Shown here: piece after piece, positions 7,118-13,676 of the stretch | Layout: each line of letters starts with the position of its first letter | Position numbering within the stretch: the stretch's first letter is position 1 | Assembly (NCBI GenBank): GCA_946480295.1 | Contig: CAMLIT010000116.1 | Span: forward strand, 1-13,676 | Direction of reading: 5' to 3' | DNA length: 13,676 bases | From: an uncultured Gemmatimonadota bacterium | GTDB taxonomy: Bacteria; Gemmatimonadota; Gemmatimonadetes; Gemmatimonadales; Gemmatimonadaceae | Translations under genes and position numbers: made by a program | The notes under the pieces: generated by a model | What the model was told of the DNA's origin: nothing | Databases searched by the model: none | Seen by the model: the letters and a program-made list of their open reading frames with translations, nothing else

Positions 7118-7723
7118 ATGTCCGTCGTCTCCTCCCGCGTCAGGTGCGTCCTGGCCGCCATCCTCGCCTCCGCGATGCTTGGCGCGTGCAGCGATGCGCC
7201 TCGCGCCACCTCTCCACGCGTCGCGCAGCTCGGCACGTCCGAGCCGGCGACCGCTCGTCTGGCTACTTCGTCGGCGTCGACGCCGACCTATCTCTCCTGT
7301 CCGAGCACGGTCGCGCAGAGCGCGTCCGCGGTGATCGGGCCGGAAGGCGGTGTGCTCAGGCTCGCCGGCAGCGCGCTGGCCGTGCCGCCGGGCGCGGTGC
7401 CGGTGCCGACGAGCTTCACGTTCGCGCTCCCCGCATCGGACCTCATGCAGGTCGAAGTGCATGCCGACGGGGTGGCGCACTACGTGTTCAAGCGGCCCGT
7501 CGCGATCACGGTCGACTACTCGCGCTGTGCCGCCGCCACGGACTCCCTCTCGCAGAGCTTCGGCGCCTGGTACATCGACCCGCAGAGCCGGAAGGGGCTG
7601 CAGTTCATGGGCGGCGTCGACATTCGCGCGCTCCATCGCGTGGTCTTCGCGACGAATCACCTGTCGGGCTACGCGATCTCGGAGCTGGTACCCACCGATC
7701 CAGGCGCGGGGTTCATGTACTAG
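7118..7723 (+). CDS. Lipoprotein with ZU5-like domain, 201 aa
   Basis: The signal peptide (residues 1-23) ends in lipobox LGAC with Cys24, so the protein should be lipid-anchored and exported. After a Ser/Thr/Ala-rich linker (about 25-70) comes IGPEGGVLRLAGSALAVPPG followed by AVPVPTSFTF. This is the opening of a ZU5-type beta domain (about 71-110), seen in bacterial surface proteins and eukaryotic ankyrin/UNC5 proteins. The rest (111-201) is beta-rich and ends in VVFATNHLSGYAIS, which fits the close of such a domain. Cys61 and Cys137 could form a disulphide. The ATG at 7118 is chosen because it gives a compact lipoprotein signal; the reading frame stays open upstream but as antisense of the kinase. 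A perfect palindrome follows 34 bases after the stop. Probable role is structural or adhesive at the cell surface; the ligand is unknown. Confidence 0.87.
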   Translation: MSVVSSRVRCVLAAILASAMLGACSDAPRATSPRVAQLGTSEPATARLATSSASTPTYLSCPSTVAQSASAVIGPEGGVLRLAGSALAVPPGAVPVPTSFTFALPASDLMQVEVHADGVAHYVFKRPVAITVDYSRCAAATDSLSQSFGAWYIDPQSRKGLQFMGGVDIRALHRVVFATNHLSGYAISELVPTDPGAGFMY

Positions 7724-7757
7724 CGGTTGCGCATCGTCCGGCGAGCGGTTCGCCATC

Positions 7758-7801
7758 ACGAGAACGCGCCCCGACCTGGCCAGGTCGGGGCGCGTTCTCG
7801 T
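7758..7801. terminator. Perfect 44-bp palindrome, likely bidirectional terminator
   Basis: Bases 7758-7779 are the exact reverse complement of 7780-7801 (22 bp per arm, no spacer). The core includes CGACCTGGCCAGGTCG. It sits between the 3' ends of two convergent genes (stops at 7723 and 7826), the expected place for a shared terminator. Neither side has a true T-tract; only GTTCTCGT ends the stem in each direction. The hairpin could still terminate or protect both transcripts. Confidence 0.75.
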
Positions 7802-7825
7802 CGGCGGGCGCGTGAAGGCGCTCGG

Positions 7826-8710
7826 CTACTCGCGAGCGCCCGGCGGAGCGAGCCGCGGGCGAAGCTTCGCGATCTCCGCCTCCGCGTGATTCTCCTCCGC
7901 CAGCTGGCAGGCGTGCTCGTAGCAGGCGACGGCGCTCGCGTGGTCACCCTGCGCGCGCATGACGTCGCCGATGACGCGGAGACATTCGATCTGCCGCGAG
8001 ACGTGGCCCGCCGACATGAACTGCTCCAGTGCCTCCTCGGCGAGCGGCAGGGCGTCAGCCGGCCGCTCGAGGCCCAGGCGCGCTTCCGCCTGATTCATCA
8101 TCACGAGCGCCACCAGGTCCCTGTCGGCGACGTCCCTCGCCGCGGCGGCCGCCTGGCGCAACAGGTCGTCGGCGAGCTGGAAGCGGCCGTGATCGAGCGC
8201 GGCCCGGCCGAAGTTGTTGTAGACGGTCGCTTCACCGAACGCGTAGCCGGCCCGGCGAAAGCCTGTGGCCGCCGCGTGGAATCGAGGCCGAGCCGAGGCG
8301 AAGTCGCCCTGCGCGGCCGCGATCGCGCCCAGGTTCTGGTGCGCGCTCGCATGGACCCGCGGCGTGGCGGGGAGGGAGAGGACGCGCTCGAAGAGTCGCA
8401 CGGCCTCCGCGAATGCGCCGCGGGCCTGGTAGACGGTGGCTTCCGCATGCACGGCCTCGACGACGAGGTCGGCCAGGCCGGCCCGTTCCGCGAGCTCGCC
8501 CGAGGCCCGCGCCGCATCGATCGCCTCCTCCCATCGGGCACGCTGCCGCAGGACGCTCGACTGGCGCCGGAGCGCCTCGGCGACGATGCGCGGATCCGCG
8601 GCGCGCGCAGCCCGCGCGTAGCAGCGCAGCGCGTGATCCAGGCGGCCGGCCTTCTGGTGAGCGGCCCCCTCGTCGATGGCGGCGATTTCGCTGTCAGGAC
8701 TGGAAGACAT
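7826..8710 (-). CDS. TPR-repeat protein, 294 aa
   Basis: An all-helical soluble protein without a signal peptide, made of about seven tetratricopeptide-like repeats: roughly residues 12-37, 46-75, 82-112, 120-153, 160-193, 200-233 and 240-273. Each shows the small-residue and aromatic spacing of TPR helices (for example HQNLGAIAAAQGDFASARPRF and CLRVIGDVMRAQGDHASAVACY). TPR arrays serve as protein-binding scaffolds; no enzymatic domain is attached. The ATG at 8710 gives MSSSPDSEIAAID and then the first repeat. The frame stays open upstream to 8905, but that would overlap the divergent promoter and gene, so the shorter start is preferred. The partner cannot be read from the sequence. Confidence 0.87.
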   Translation of the reverse strand: MSSSPDSEIAAIDEGAAHQKAGRLDHALRCYARAARAADPRIVAEALRRQSSVLRQRARWEEAIDAARASGELAERAGLADLVVEAVHAEATVYQARGAFAEAVRLFERVLSLPATPRVHASAHQNLGAIAAAQGDFASARPRFHAAATGFRRAGYAFGEATVYNNFGRAALDHGRFQLADDLLRQAAAAARDVADRDLVALVMMNQAEARLGLERPADALPLAEEALEQFMSAGHVSRQIECLRVIGDVMRAQGDHASAVACYEHACQLAEENHAEAEIAKLRPRLAPPGARE

Positions 8711-8839
8711 CAGCGCAGGAGGTGACCGTCGATCGTGTGCGTCCCCGGAACATCGCGCCCTGTTCGGCCCATCGATGAGGACGACCACGCCATCGGCACG
8801 GAAACGCCGGGCGATGGCCGACACCCGAGCGTCCAGGGC

Positions 8840-8868
8840 TTCACGTGGCCGGGCGTGGGCGTTATGCT
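8840..8868 (+). promoter_or_regulatory. Candidate promoter for the second STAS-like gene
   Basis: TTCACG (8840-8845) and TATGCT (8863-8868) are 17 bases apart, each matching four of six consensus positions. Transcription would start near 8875, giving a leader of about 18 bases before the ATG at 8893. The position in the divergent gap upstream of the gene supports it. Confidence 0.45.
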
Positions 8869-8892
8869 CCGCTGCACTTCCGACCGCACCCC

Positions 8893-9471
8893 ATGCCCGA
8901 AACACCGGTCACGTACACCGTGGACGACGCGCGCCGATTGGTCGAGATCACCATTCGGGAGGGCTTCACCCACGCCGACATCATGACGTGCTTCTCGGCG
9001 CTGCGCAGCGATCCACGCATCCGGCCGGAGTACCATCGCCTGGCGCTGTACGAGGGCACGGCGGTGCCGTTCACGTCCGCCGAGGTGCGGGCGATGGTCG
9101 AGGCGGCGGCTCGGGTTCCGCACACGGATCGGACATGCGTCGCCGTGCTGGCCCGGACCGACCTGTTGTTCGGCATGATGCGCATGTACGAGATGTACGG
9201 GGAGGGGCAGGGCATTCACGTCCGCGTCTTCCGCGAGCGCGCCGACGCGGAGCGATGGCTGGCCGGGTGCCCGCGTTGTGGTGAACGCCGACGGGGGGGC
9301 CGCCTCCGGCGCCCCCCCCGACCCACACGCGACCAGCGGCACGCGCGACCAGCGTCGCGCGTGCCGCGATCCGACGCGCCTACTTGTGCGCCGAGGTCAC
9401 CACGAACGCCTGCGCCGCCGACTGCCCCGACGACACCGTCACCGTCACCGGCTGGGCCGGATCCGTCGTGA
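8893..9471 (+). CDS. STAS/SpoIIAA-like protein, probably frameshifted near the C-terminus
   Basis: A soluble protein without signal peptide, related to the 126-aa product at 3736-4116. Both start P(I/V)(S/T)YxVDxxRRL and contain AERWL near the end. The frame as read gives 192 aa, but after residue 125 (AERWLAG) it turns into Arg/Pro/Ser-rich sequence. That tail runs through a terminator-like hairpin (9336-9367) and 92 bases into the convergent DUF4382 gene. One extra G in the GGG at 9265-9267 would give AERWLAGVPALW and a stop at 9284, matching the paralogue's AERWLGVPPGASS. The natural protein was therefore probably about 130 aa. The ATG at 8893 is backed by the paralogue; there is no Shine-Dalgarno. 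The function is unknown; a STAS-type regulatory role is inferred. Confidence 0.8.
   Translation: MPETPVTYTVDDARRLVEITIREGFTHADIMTCFSALRSDPRIRPEYHRLALYEGTAVPFTSAEVRAMVEAAARVPHTDRTCVAVLARTDLLFGMMRMYEMYGEGQGIHVRVFRERADAERWLAGCPRCGERRRGGRLRRPPRPTRDQRHARPASRVPRSDAPTCAPRSPRTPAPPTAPTTPSPSPAGPDPS
9292..9320 (+). other. G/C-tract hairpin downstream of the STAS-like gene
   Basis: Seven Gs (9293-9299) can pair with the eight-C run (9312-9319). An inner CGCC/GGCG stem and TCC loop add four pairs, leaving C9300 bulged. It starts eight bases after the inferred original stop at 9284. It may act as a first terminator or simply be a slippage-prone tract. Confidence 0.45.
9336..9367. terminator. Hairpin between convergent genes, likely shared terminator
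   Basis: A perfect 14-bp stem (9336-9349 with 9354-9367) with loop CAGC. It lies 12 bases beyond the stop of the leftward DUF4382 gene (9380) and just after the inferred original stop of the rightward STAS-like gene (9284). No T-tract on either side. Confidence 0.7.
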
Positions 9472-10309
9472 TCTGCACGCTATCCGACGGCGGCTCGAGC
9501 GACAGCTGATACGTGCCGGGCACGACGAACGGCAGCGCCGCCTCGTAGGTCCCGTCGCCGTTGCTGTCCGTGAGCGCCACGACCGACCGCGCGCCGCTCG
9601 CGCTCGTGAGCACGGCGTTGAACGACGCCAGCGTCAGCGCCTTGGCGTTGATGGAGGGCAGCGTCACCGTGTCCGCCTGGGTCACGGAGGTCGTCACCGT
9701 GCCCGTCGCCGTGAAGTTGGTCGCGGCGAGGACCGGCGTCATCACCCACTGGCCGGAGCCGCCAGCCAGCTGACCGAAGCTCTGGGCGACGTTGAAGTCG
9801 ACGAGCAGGATCTTCGCGTTCGCGTCGAGCGCGACGCTGCCGCCCGGCAGGTTCACCTTCAGCCCCGACTGCGCATAGCTCGGCATCTGCAGCGCGCCGG
9901 CGACCGTGGCGCCGGCGGGCAGCCCGGCGTAGGTCGGCGACGAGGCATAGATGCTCGTCGAGCCGTCGGCGTTCTCCACCTCGATGTAGCCGCCGCTGAT
10001 GAAGAAGCGGAGCTGCGAGTACGTGCCCGCCGGCACGACCGCATCCTTCACGAGGTCGGCGGTGGTGTTGGCGAGGGTGAGGAGATCGGTCGTGACGGCG
10101 GTGTCGAGCAGGACGTGCTGGCCGCCGCTGCCCTGCAGGGAGATGCTGTCGATCGTCACGACGGCGTGCGCGAAGTCGCCCGGCGCGTCCGTGAGGAGGA
10201 GCGAGATGTGGCCCGGCGCCGCGGCGGTCGGGTTCTCGGAGCAGGCGGCGGCGAGCGCGAGGCCCATCATCGCGACGCTGCGAAGAAAGCGAACAGTGTT
10301 GTGAGTCAT
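9380..10309 (-). CDS. DUF4382-domain lipoprotein, 309 aa
   Basis: The signal peptide ends in a lipobox (LAAAC, Cys23), so this is an exported, lipid-anchored protein. Residues about 34-198 show the DUF4382 pattern: HISLLLTDAPGDFAHAVVTI, then strand-rich sequence with KDAVVPAGTYSQLRFFISGG and VDFNVAQSF. DUF4382 has no established biochemical role; members are envelope proteins with beta-sandwich character. The C-terminal part (about 199-309) looks like a second beta-sandwich, with ALTDSNGDGTYEAALPFVVP (245-264), resembling carboxypeptidase-regulatory-like or cell-surface repeats. DSNGD could bind calcium. The ATG at 10309 is supported by GAGG just upstream and by the compact signal peptide. 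It is divergent from the second hybrid kinase, with a 241-bp gap. Confidence 0.9.
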   Translation of the reverse strand: MTHNTVRFLRSVAMMGLALAAACSENPTAAAPGHISLLLTDAPGDFAHAVVTIDSISLQGSGGQHVLLDTAVTTDLLTLANTTADLVKDAVVPAGTYSQLRFFISGGYIEVENADGSTSIYASSPTYAGLPAGATVAGALQMPSYAQSGLKVNLPGGSVALDANAKILLVDFNVAQSFGQLAGGSGQWVMTPVLAATNFTATGTVTTSVTQADTVTLPSINAKALTLASFNAVLTSASGARSVVALTDSNGDGTYEAALPFVVPGTYQLSLEPPSDSVQITTDPAQPVTVTVSSGQSAAQAFVVTSAHK

Positions 10310-10312
10310 GAT

Positions 10313-10317
10313 ACCTC
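10313..10317 (-). promoter_or_regulatory. Shine-Dalgarno of the DUF4382 gene
   Basis: On the minus strand GAGGT lies three bases before the ATG at 10309. It is one of the few recognisable ribosome binding sites in the window and fixes the start at MTHNTV over an upstream in-frame Met. The spacing is on the short side. Confidence 0.55.
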
Positions 10318-10398
10318 GGTGAAAGAACCGCCGGCGCCGTCGTGGCCGCCGGATCGGATGCGTTGGTTCCGCTGCACTGACTGCCGGCATCGGCCCAC

Positions 10399-10415
10399 GC
10401 GTCACATGGTGACGC
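10399..10415. promoter_or_regulatory. Dyad GCGTCAC-ATG-GTGACGC, candidate operator
   Basis: A perfect 7-3-7 inverted repeat in the gap between the divergent DUF4382 lipoprotein and second kinase, followed by a third GTCAC half-site at 10418-10422. Symmetry and placement between divergent starts suggest a dimeric regulator site. No matching regulator gene is present in the window. Confidence 0.4.
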
Positions 10416-10470
10416 AGGTCACGTCGCTCGGCGCCGCCGGGACGGGTGCTCCGACCCTCGCGGCCGGTCC

Positions 10471-10499
10471 TAGCCGCGCGGCCGCCTATCGAGTACTAT
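10471..10499 (+). promoter_or_regulatory. Weak candidate promoter for the second kinase
   Basis: TACTAT (10494-10499) matches four of six -10 positions. TAGCCG, 17 bases upstream (10471-10476), matches only three of six -35 positions. Transcription from about 10506 would begin at a hairpin of TGGCGCC/GGCGCCA (10506-10512 with 10522-10528) in the leader before the ATG at 10551. Confidence 0.3.
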
Positions 10500-10550
10500 C
10501 GCGTCTGGCGCCCTCCCGCCTGGCGCCACGTCGCCCCAGCCCCGCTTCTC

Positions 10551-12848
10551 ATGTCCGGGATCGCCTCGTACGCCACCGCGATCGTCGACGCGGCACGCGA
10601 GCCGCTGCTGCTGCTCGACGGGGACCTGCGCGTCGTGTGGCTGAACCGCGCCTTCTCCGCGGCCTTCGCCATCCCGGCCGCGGACGCGATCGGTCGCCGC
10701 GTGTTCGACGTCGGCGACGGGCGCTGGGACTCGCCGACGCTTCGCCAGCTGCTGCTGGAGGTCGTCCCGACGCACGCGTCGGTGGACGACGCGCGGATCG
10801 TGGTGCGCGACGGCGCGGACCACCGCCGCGAGCTGCGCGTCAACGCCCGGCTCCTTCGCGGTGATCCGGCGGAGGCGCCGGTCATCCTGCTCGCGCTGGA
10901 CGACGCTGCGCCAGGGCGGCGAGGCGTGGCGGGAAGCACGGCGGCCGATGCGGGGCGGCTCGCGCAGACCGAGGAGGAGCTGCGCCTCTCGGAGCGGCGG
11001 CTCCGCGCGATGTTCGAGGCGCTGCCGCTGCCGACGGCGGCGTGGCACCGCCGCGGCGACGACTTCGTCATGCTCGAGATCAACGAGGCGGCGGACCGGG
11101 AGAGCCGCGGCCACATGCGCCGCCGCCTCGGTTGCACGCTCACCGAGTACTACGGCGACCTGCCGTCGGTGATCGCGAGCTTTCACGCCGCCGCGCGGGA
11201 GCCGGGGCGTCCGGTGCGCCAGGAGATGGACTACCGCTATCGGAGCACGGGGGAGCTGCGGCGCATGGTGTTCACCTGCGTCGCCGCCACGCCCGACCTG
11301 GTGATGGTCTACGGCGAGGACCTGACGCCGCAGCGGCAGGCCGAGGCGCTCTTCCGCGGCATCTCCGAGCAGGCGATCACGGGCATCTACGTCTACCAGG
11401 ATGGCCGCTTCGTCTACGCGAACCCGCGTCTGGCGGAGCTGCTCGGCTACACGGTGGACGAGCTCCTCGCGCTGGATGCCGGGCGCGTGTTCGTGCATGC
11501 CGGCGCGCCGGCGGAGATGGCGGAGCGGATCCGGCGCCGCGCCGACGGCGCGGAGGTTCGCGACTACGACACCTATCCGGCGTTGCGCAAGGACGGCCAG
11601 ACGATCGAGCTGGAGATCCACGCCGCGTCGGTGACGTACGAGGGGCGCGACGCGCTGCTCGGCACGGTGCTCGACGTCAGCGAGCGACGGCTCCTCGAGG
11701 AGCAGCTTCGCCAGGCGCAGAAGATGGAGGCGGTGGGGCGCCTCGCCGGCGGGATCGCGCACGACTTCAACAACCTGCTCACGGTGATGAAGATGAACGT
11801 CGACTTCCTCCTCGAGGAGATCGACGTCGGCGATCCGCGTCACGAGGAGGTGGCCGAGATCGGGCGGTCGGCGAACCGGGCGACCGCACTCGTCAGGCAG
11901 CTCCTCGCCTTCAGCCGCCGGCAGGTGCTCCGGCCGCGCGAGCTGGACCTCACGGTGACGATCACCGACATGTGCCGCATGCTCGGCCGCCTGATCGGGG
12001 AGGACATCGAGCTCGTGCTCCACCTCCAGGAGGGCGTCGGCCACGTGATGGCGGATCCGGGGCAGATCGAGCAGGTGATCGTGAATCTCGCGGTGAACGC
12101 GCGCGACGCGATGCCGAAGGGGGGCCGCCTGACGATCGCCACGGCGCACGTCCGTGTCGATGGGCACCGGCAGCTGCCCTCCGGCGACTACGTGCAGCTG
12201 GTCGTGACGGACACCGGCCACGGGATGGACCCGGCCACCCTCGAGCGGATCTTCGAGCCCTTCTTCACCACCAAGGGCCCGGGGCAGGGGACGGGGCTCG
12301 GCCTGGCGACGGTCTACGGCATCATCAGGCAGTCGGAGGGCTTCATCTGGGCGGAGAGCGCGCCGGGGCGCGGCACGACCTTCCGGATCCACCTGCCGCG
12401 AGTCGCGGGCACGGGGTCGATCGACGCCGACGCGTCGGTGCCGGCGCGCATGGGCGCGAGCGAGACGCTGCTGCTCGTCGAGGACGAGGCGGGCGTGCGC
12501 GCGGCGGCGCGGCGCATCCTGGAGCGGCTTGGCTACACGGTGCTCGAGGCGTCCAACGGCCGCGAGGCGCTGGACGTGGCGCACGAGCACGCCGGGCGCA
12601 TCGACGCGCTGATCACCGACGCGGTGATGCCGGAGCTGGGCGGACGCGATCTCGCGGAATCGCTCCGACGCGCCGGCAGGCAGGTCGCGGTGCTGTACAT
12701 GTCGGGCTACACCGACGACGAGATCATCCGACGCGGCATGCTCGAGCCGGGATGCATCTTCGTCGAGAAGCCCTTCACGGCGCAGGGGCTCGCGCAGGCG
12801 GTGCGGCAGGTGCTTGCGCCGCGGGCCGGGCAGCCGGCGGGGGGCTGA
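10551..12848 (+). CDS. Hybrid sensor histidine kinase: PAS x3, HisKA, HATPase, receiver
   Basis: A 765-aa cytoplasmic kinase without membrane helices. The first PAS domain (about 5-115; [20 protein letters not shown]) is of the kind often found in CheR-linked sensors. Two more PAS-type modules follow at about 145-262 and 266-382. The H-box [11 protein letters not shown] has His404. The ATPase has N-box [11 protein letters not shown] (512-522), G1 TDTGHGM, F-box EPFFTTK and G2 [15 protein letters not shown]. The C-terminal receiver (about 638-755) has Glu644/Asp645, phospho-acceptor Asp690 (ITDAVMPE), Ser718 and Lys740, all intact. From the coiled linker [19 protein letters not shown] onward it closely resembles the kinase at 4142-6874. 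The ATG at 10551 begins just before the first PAS helix; a GTG at 10446 would add 35 low-complexity residues. The TGA stop sits in the loop of a GGGGC-TGA-GCCCC hairpin (12841-12853). Confidence 0.95.
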   Translation: MSGIASYATAIVDAAREPLLLLDGDLRVVWLNRAFSAAFAIPAADAIGRRVFDVGDGRWDSPTLRQLLLEVVPTHASVDDARIVVRDGADHRRELRVNARLLRGDPAEAPVILLALDDAAPGRRGVAGSTAADAGRLAQTEEELRLSERRLRAMFEALPLPTAAWHRRGDDFVMLEINEAADRESRGHMRRRLGCTLTEYYGDLPSVIASFHAAAREPGRPVRQEMDYRYRSTGELRRMVFTCVAATPDLVMVYGEDLTPQRQAEALFRGISEQAITGIYVYQDGRFVYANPRLAELLGYTVDELLALDAGRVFVHAGAPAEMAERIRRRADGAEVRDYDTYPALRKDGQTIELEIHAASVTYEGRDALLGTVLDVSERRLLEEQLRQAQKMEAVGRLAGGIAHDFNNLLTVMKMNVDFLLEEIDVGDPRHEEVAEIGRSANRATALVRQLLAFSRRQVLRPRELDLTVTITDMCRMLGRLIGEDIELVLHLQEGVGHVMADPGQIEQVIVNLAVNARDAMPKGGRLTIATAHVRVDGHRQLPSGDYVQLVVTDTGHGMDPATLERIFEPFFTTKGPGQGTGLGLATVYGIIRQSEGFIWAESAPGRGTTFRIHLPRVAGTGSIDADASVPARMGASETLLLVEDEAGVRAAARRILERLGYTVLEASNGREALDVAHEHAGRIDALITDAVMPELGGRDLAESLRRAGRQVAVLYMSGYTDDEIIRRGMLEPGCIFVEKPFTAQGLAQAVRQVLAPRAGQPAGG

Positions 12849-13015
12849 GCCCCGGCCGCACTCGCCCGCTCGATCCCGCCAATCTGACCGGTTCTCATAA
12901 GACAGCTCTGAGACACGGGGTGGACGCCGCCCCGGGACGCCAAACGCGCGCAACCGGGCGGCACGTCGGTCGTCTGTGTTGCAGCAGGGCTGTTGAGACC
13001 TCGAGGTATCCCACC

Positions 13016-13061
13016 CGCCAGGCGCCAAACGAGCAGCGCCGCGGCGCCGCCGCGCCTGGCG
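13016..13061 (+). other. Inverted repeat upstream of the last lipoprotein gene
   Basis: CGCCAGGCGC (13016-13025) is the reverse complement of GCGCCTGGCG (13052-13061), enclosing a GC-rich 26-base loop. It lies in the 263-bp gap between the kinase stop and the lipoprotein ATG at 13112, so it would be leader RNA. No convincing promoter is visible in this gap; a palindrome ACCTCGAGGT (12998-13007) lies just upstream. The gap is otherwise GC-rich low-complexity sequence. Confidence 0.35.
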
Positions 13062-13111
13062 TCGCCGCCGCGCCGGCCGCCCGGCCCACCCACCCCCAGG
13101 ACATCAGCGAC

Positions 13112-13528
13112 ATGAAACGACTCCTCTCGGCACTCGCCCTCTCCACGCTCGTCGTACTCGGTGCCTGCGGCGGCGACAGCAGCACGGCTCCGACCTCCTC
13201 GTCGATGGCCGGCAACTGGAGCCTCCAGACCGTGAACGGCGCCAACCTGCCCTTCACGGTATATCAGAGCGGGACCGATCAGGTCGACATCACGAGCGAC
13301 GTCATCACCTTCTCCGCGAGCGGCAGCTTCACGGAGGCGACGGAGACGAGGACCACGTCGAACGGCCAGACGACGACGCAGTCGGACGCGAGCGCCGGCA
13401 CCTACGTGCTGAGCGGCACGGCGATCACGCTCACGTGGAGCGACGGATCGACCGGCACCGCCAGCGTCAGCGGCACCACGATGACGGCGACGGAGTCCGG
13501 CTACGCCATGGTGTTCAAGAAGCAGTGA
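13112..13528 (+). CDS. Small lipocalin-like lipoprotein, 138 aa
   Basis: The signal peptide ends in lipobox LGAC with Cys19 and is followed by GGDSSTAPTSSS, a typical flexible lipoprotein linker. The mature domain (about 32-138) begins MAGNWSLQTVNGANLPFTV and is made of alternating Thr/Ser-rich beta strands ending AMVFKKQ. This fits a small beta-barrel of the lipocalin-like/META-like kind, often described only as hypothetical. No ligand residues can be assigned. The ATG at 13112 gives the complete signal peptide; AGGA lies about 11 bases upstream, so initiation is weakly marked. It follows the second kinase in the same direction but across 263 bp, so co-transcription is uncertain. Confidence 0.87.
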   Translation: MKRLLSALALSTLVVLGACGGDSSTAPTSSSMAGNWSLQTVNGANLPFTVYQSGTDQVDITSDVITFSASGSFTEATETRTTSNGQTTTQSDASAGTYVLSGTAITLTWSDGSTGTASVSGTTMTATESGYAMVFKKQ

Positions 13529-13537
13529 CCTCGACCC

Positions 13538-13560
13538 GCGGACCGGACACCCCGGTTCGC
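13538..13560 (+). terminator. Hairpin after the last lipoprotein gene
   Basis: A nine-pair stem (13538-13546 with 13552-13560, one G-T wobble) with loop ACACC, beginning nine bases after the stop codon. No T-tract follows; the position suggests transcript-end function. Confidence 0.55.
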
Positions 13561-13587
13561 TCGCGGGACACGACGGGCGCGCGCCGC

Positions 13588-13609
13588 GGGCGGGCGGGCC
13601 GCGGCGGGG
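13588..13609 (+). other. Putative G-quadruplex motif
   Basis: Three GGG runs (13588-13590, 13592-13594, 13596-13598) and a GGGG (13606-13609) are separated by loops of 1, 1 and 7 bases, satisfying the usual G3 four-tract pattern. It lies in the non-coding right end of the window. Confidence 0.5.
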
Positions 13610-13610
13610 C

Positions 13611-13676
13611 CGCGGGCCGCCGCCCCCCCGCCGGCCCGCGCACACCAGGGGCGCCCGCACCCCCCCCCCCCGCGGC
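13611..13676 (+). other. Extreme GC tract with hairpin and C12 run at the window edge
   Basis: CGCGGGCCG (13611-13619) pairs perfectly with CGGCCCGCG (13632-13640) around a C-rich loop, and a run of 12 Cs occupies 13660-13671. No credible coding region is seen here. Such sequence is hard to sequence and assemble, so base-level accuracy at the edge is doubtful. Confidence 0.6.

Noticed and set aside
8717..8737. Perfect Shine-Dalgarno AGGAGGTGA with a GTG nine bases downstream (8735)
   Set aside because: The resulting 83-codon frame overlaps the 8893 gene in another phase and has no recognisable features; probably chance, since the complement lies in the TPR gene leader.
10470..13028. Very long minus-strand open frame (852 codons) opposite the second kinase
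   Set aside because: Composition is dominated by Arg, His, Ala and Val, as expected for antisense of GC-rich coding DNA; the plus strand carries every kinase motif.
11042..13111. Long plus-strand frame in phase with the last lipoprotein
   Set aside because: It overlaps the kinase in another frame and is Arg/Gly/Ala low-complexity; the lipoprotein start is the Met before the signal peptide at 13112.

Overview
The window is very GC-rich DNA (around 70% by eye) with tightly packed genes, several exported lipoproteins, two soluble multi-PAS hybrid histidine kinases and few Shine-Dalgarno sequences. The lipoprotein style (a lipobox Cys followed by Ser/Thr/Ala-rich linkers), a DUF4382 protein and an exported YtcJ-like amidohydrolase suggest a bacterial chromosome of Gemmatimonadota type. 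This placement is inferred from protein style, not from a marker gene, and another high-GC soil phylum is possible. No phage, transposase, integrase or CRISPR array is visible.

Layout. Positions 1-55 are the 3' part of a tRNA-Ala(CGC), followed by about 140 non-coding bases and a strong rightward terminator at 195-229. A leftward 461-aa lipoprotein of unknown function (204-1589) ends inside that terminator. A promoter region at 1616-1668 serves tRNA-Gln(CTG) at 1690-1762 and perhaps the lipoprotein. After the tRNA terminator (1776-1807) comes an exported metal-dependent amidohydrolase (1903-3672). Convergent to it is a leftward pair: a 910-aa PAS x4-HisKA-HATPase-REC kinase (4142-6874) followed by a small STAS/SpoIIAA-like protein (3736-4116). 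Divergent from the kinase is a ZU5-like lipoprotein (7118-7723). A perfect 44-bp palindrome (7758-7801) separates it from a convergent TPR protein (7826-8710). Next comes a second STAS/SpoIIAA-like paralogue (8893-9471, probably frameshifted near its C-terminus), then a hairpin at 9336-9367 and a leftward DUF4382 lipoprotein (9380-10309). Divergent from that is a second hybrid kinase, PAS x3-HisKA-HATPase-REC (10551-12848), then a small lipocalin-like lipoprotein (13112-13528). The right end is an extreme GC tract with a G-quadruplex motif, a hairpin and a C12 run.

How it may work together. The recurring pattern is a soluble hybrid kinase transcribed divergently from a cell-envelope lipoprotein. 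It occurs twice, with closely related kinase cores. Two small STAS-like proteins of one family are present, and one follows its kinase by 25 bp. Both kinases end in a receiver domain, and no DNA-binding output gene is present, so their signal must pass to a partner encoded elsewhere or to the STAS-like proteins. That last idea is a hypothesis. The rest looks like ordinary chromosomal housekeeping and envelope genes.
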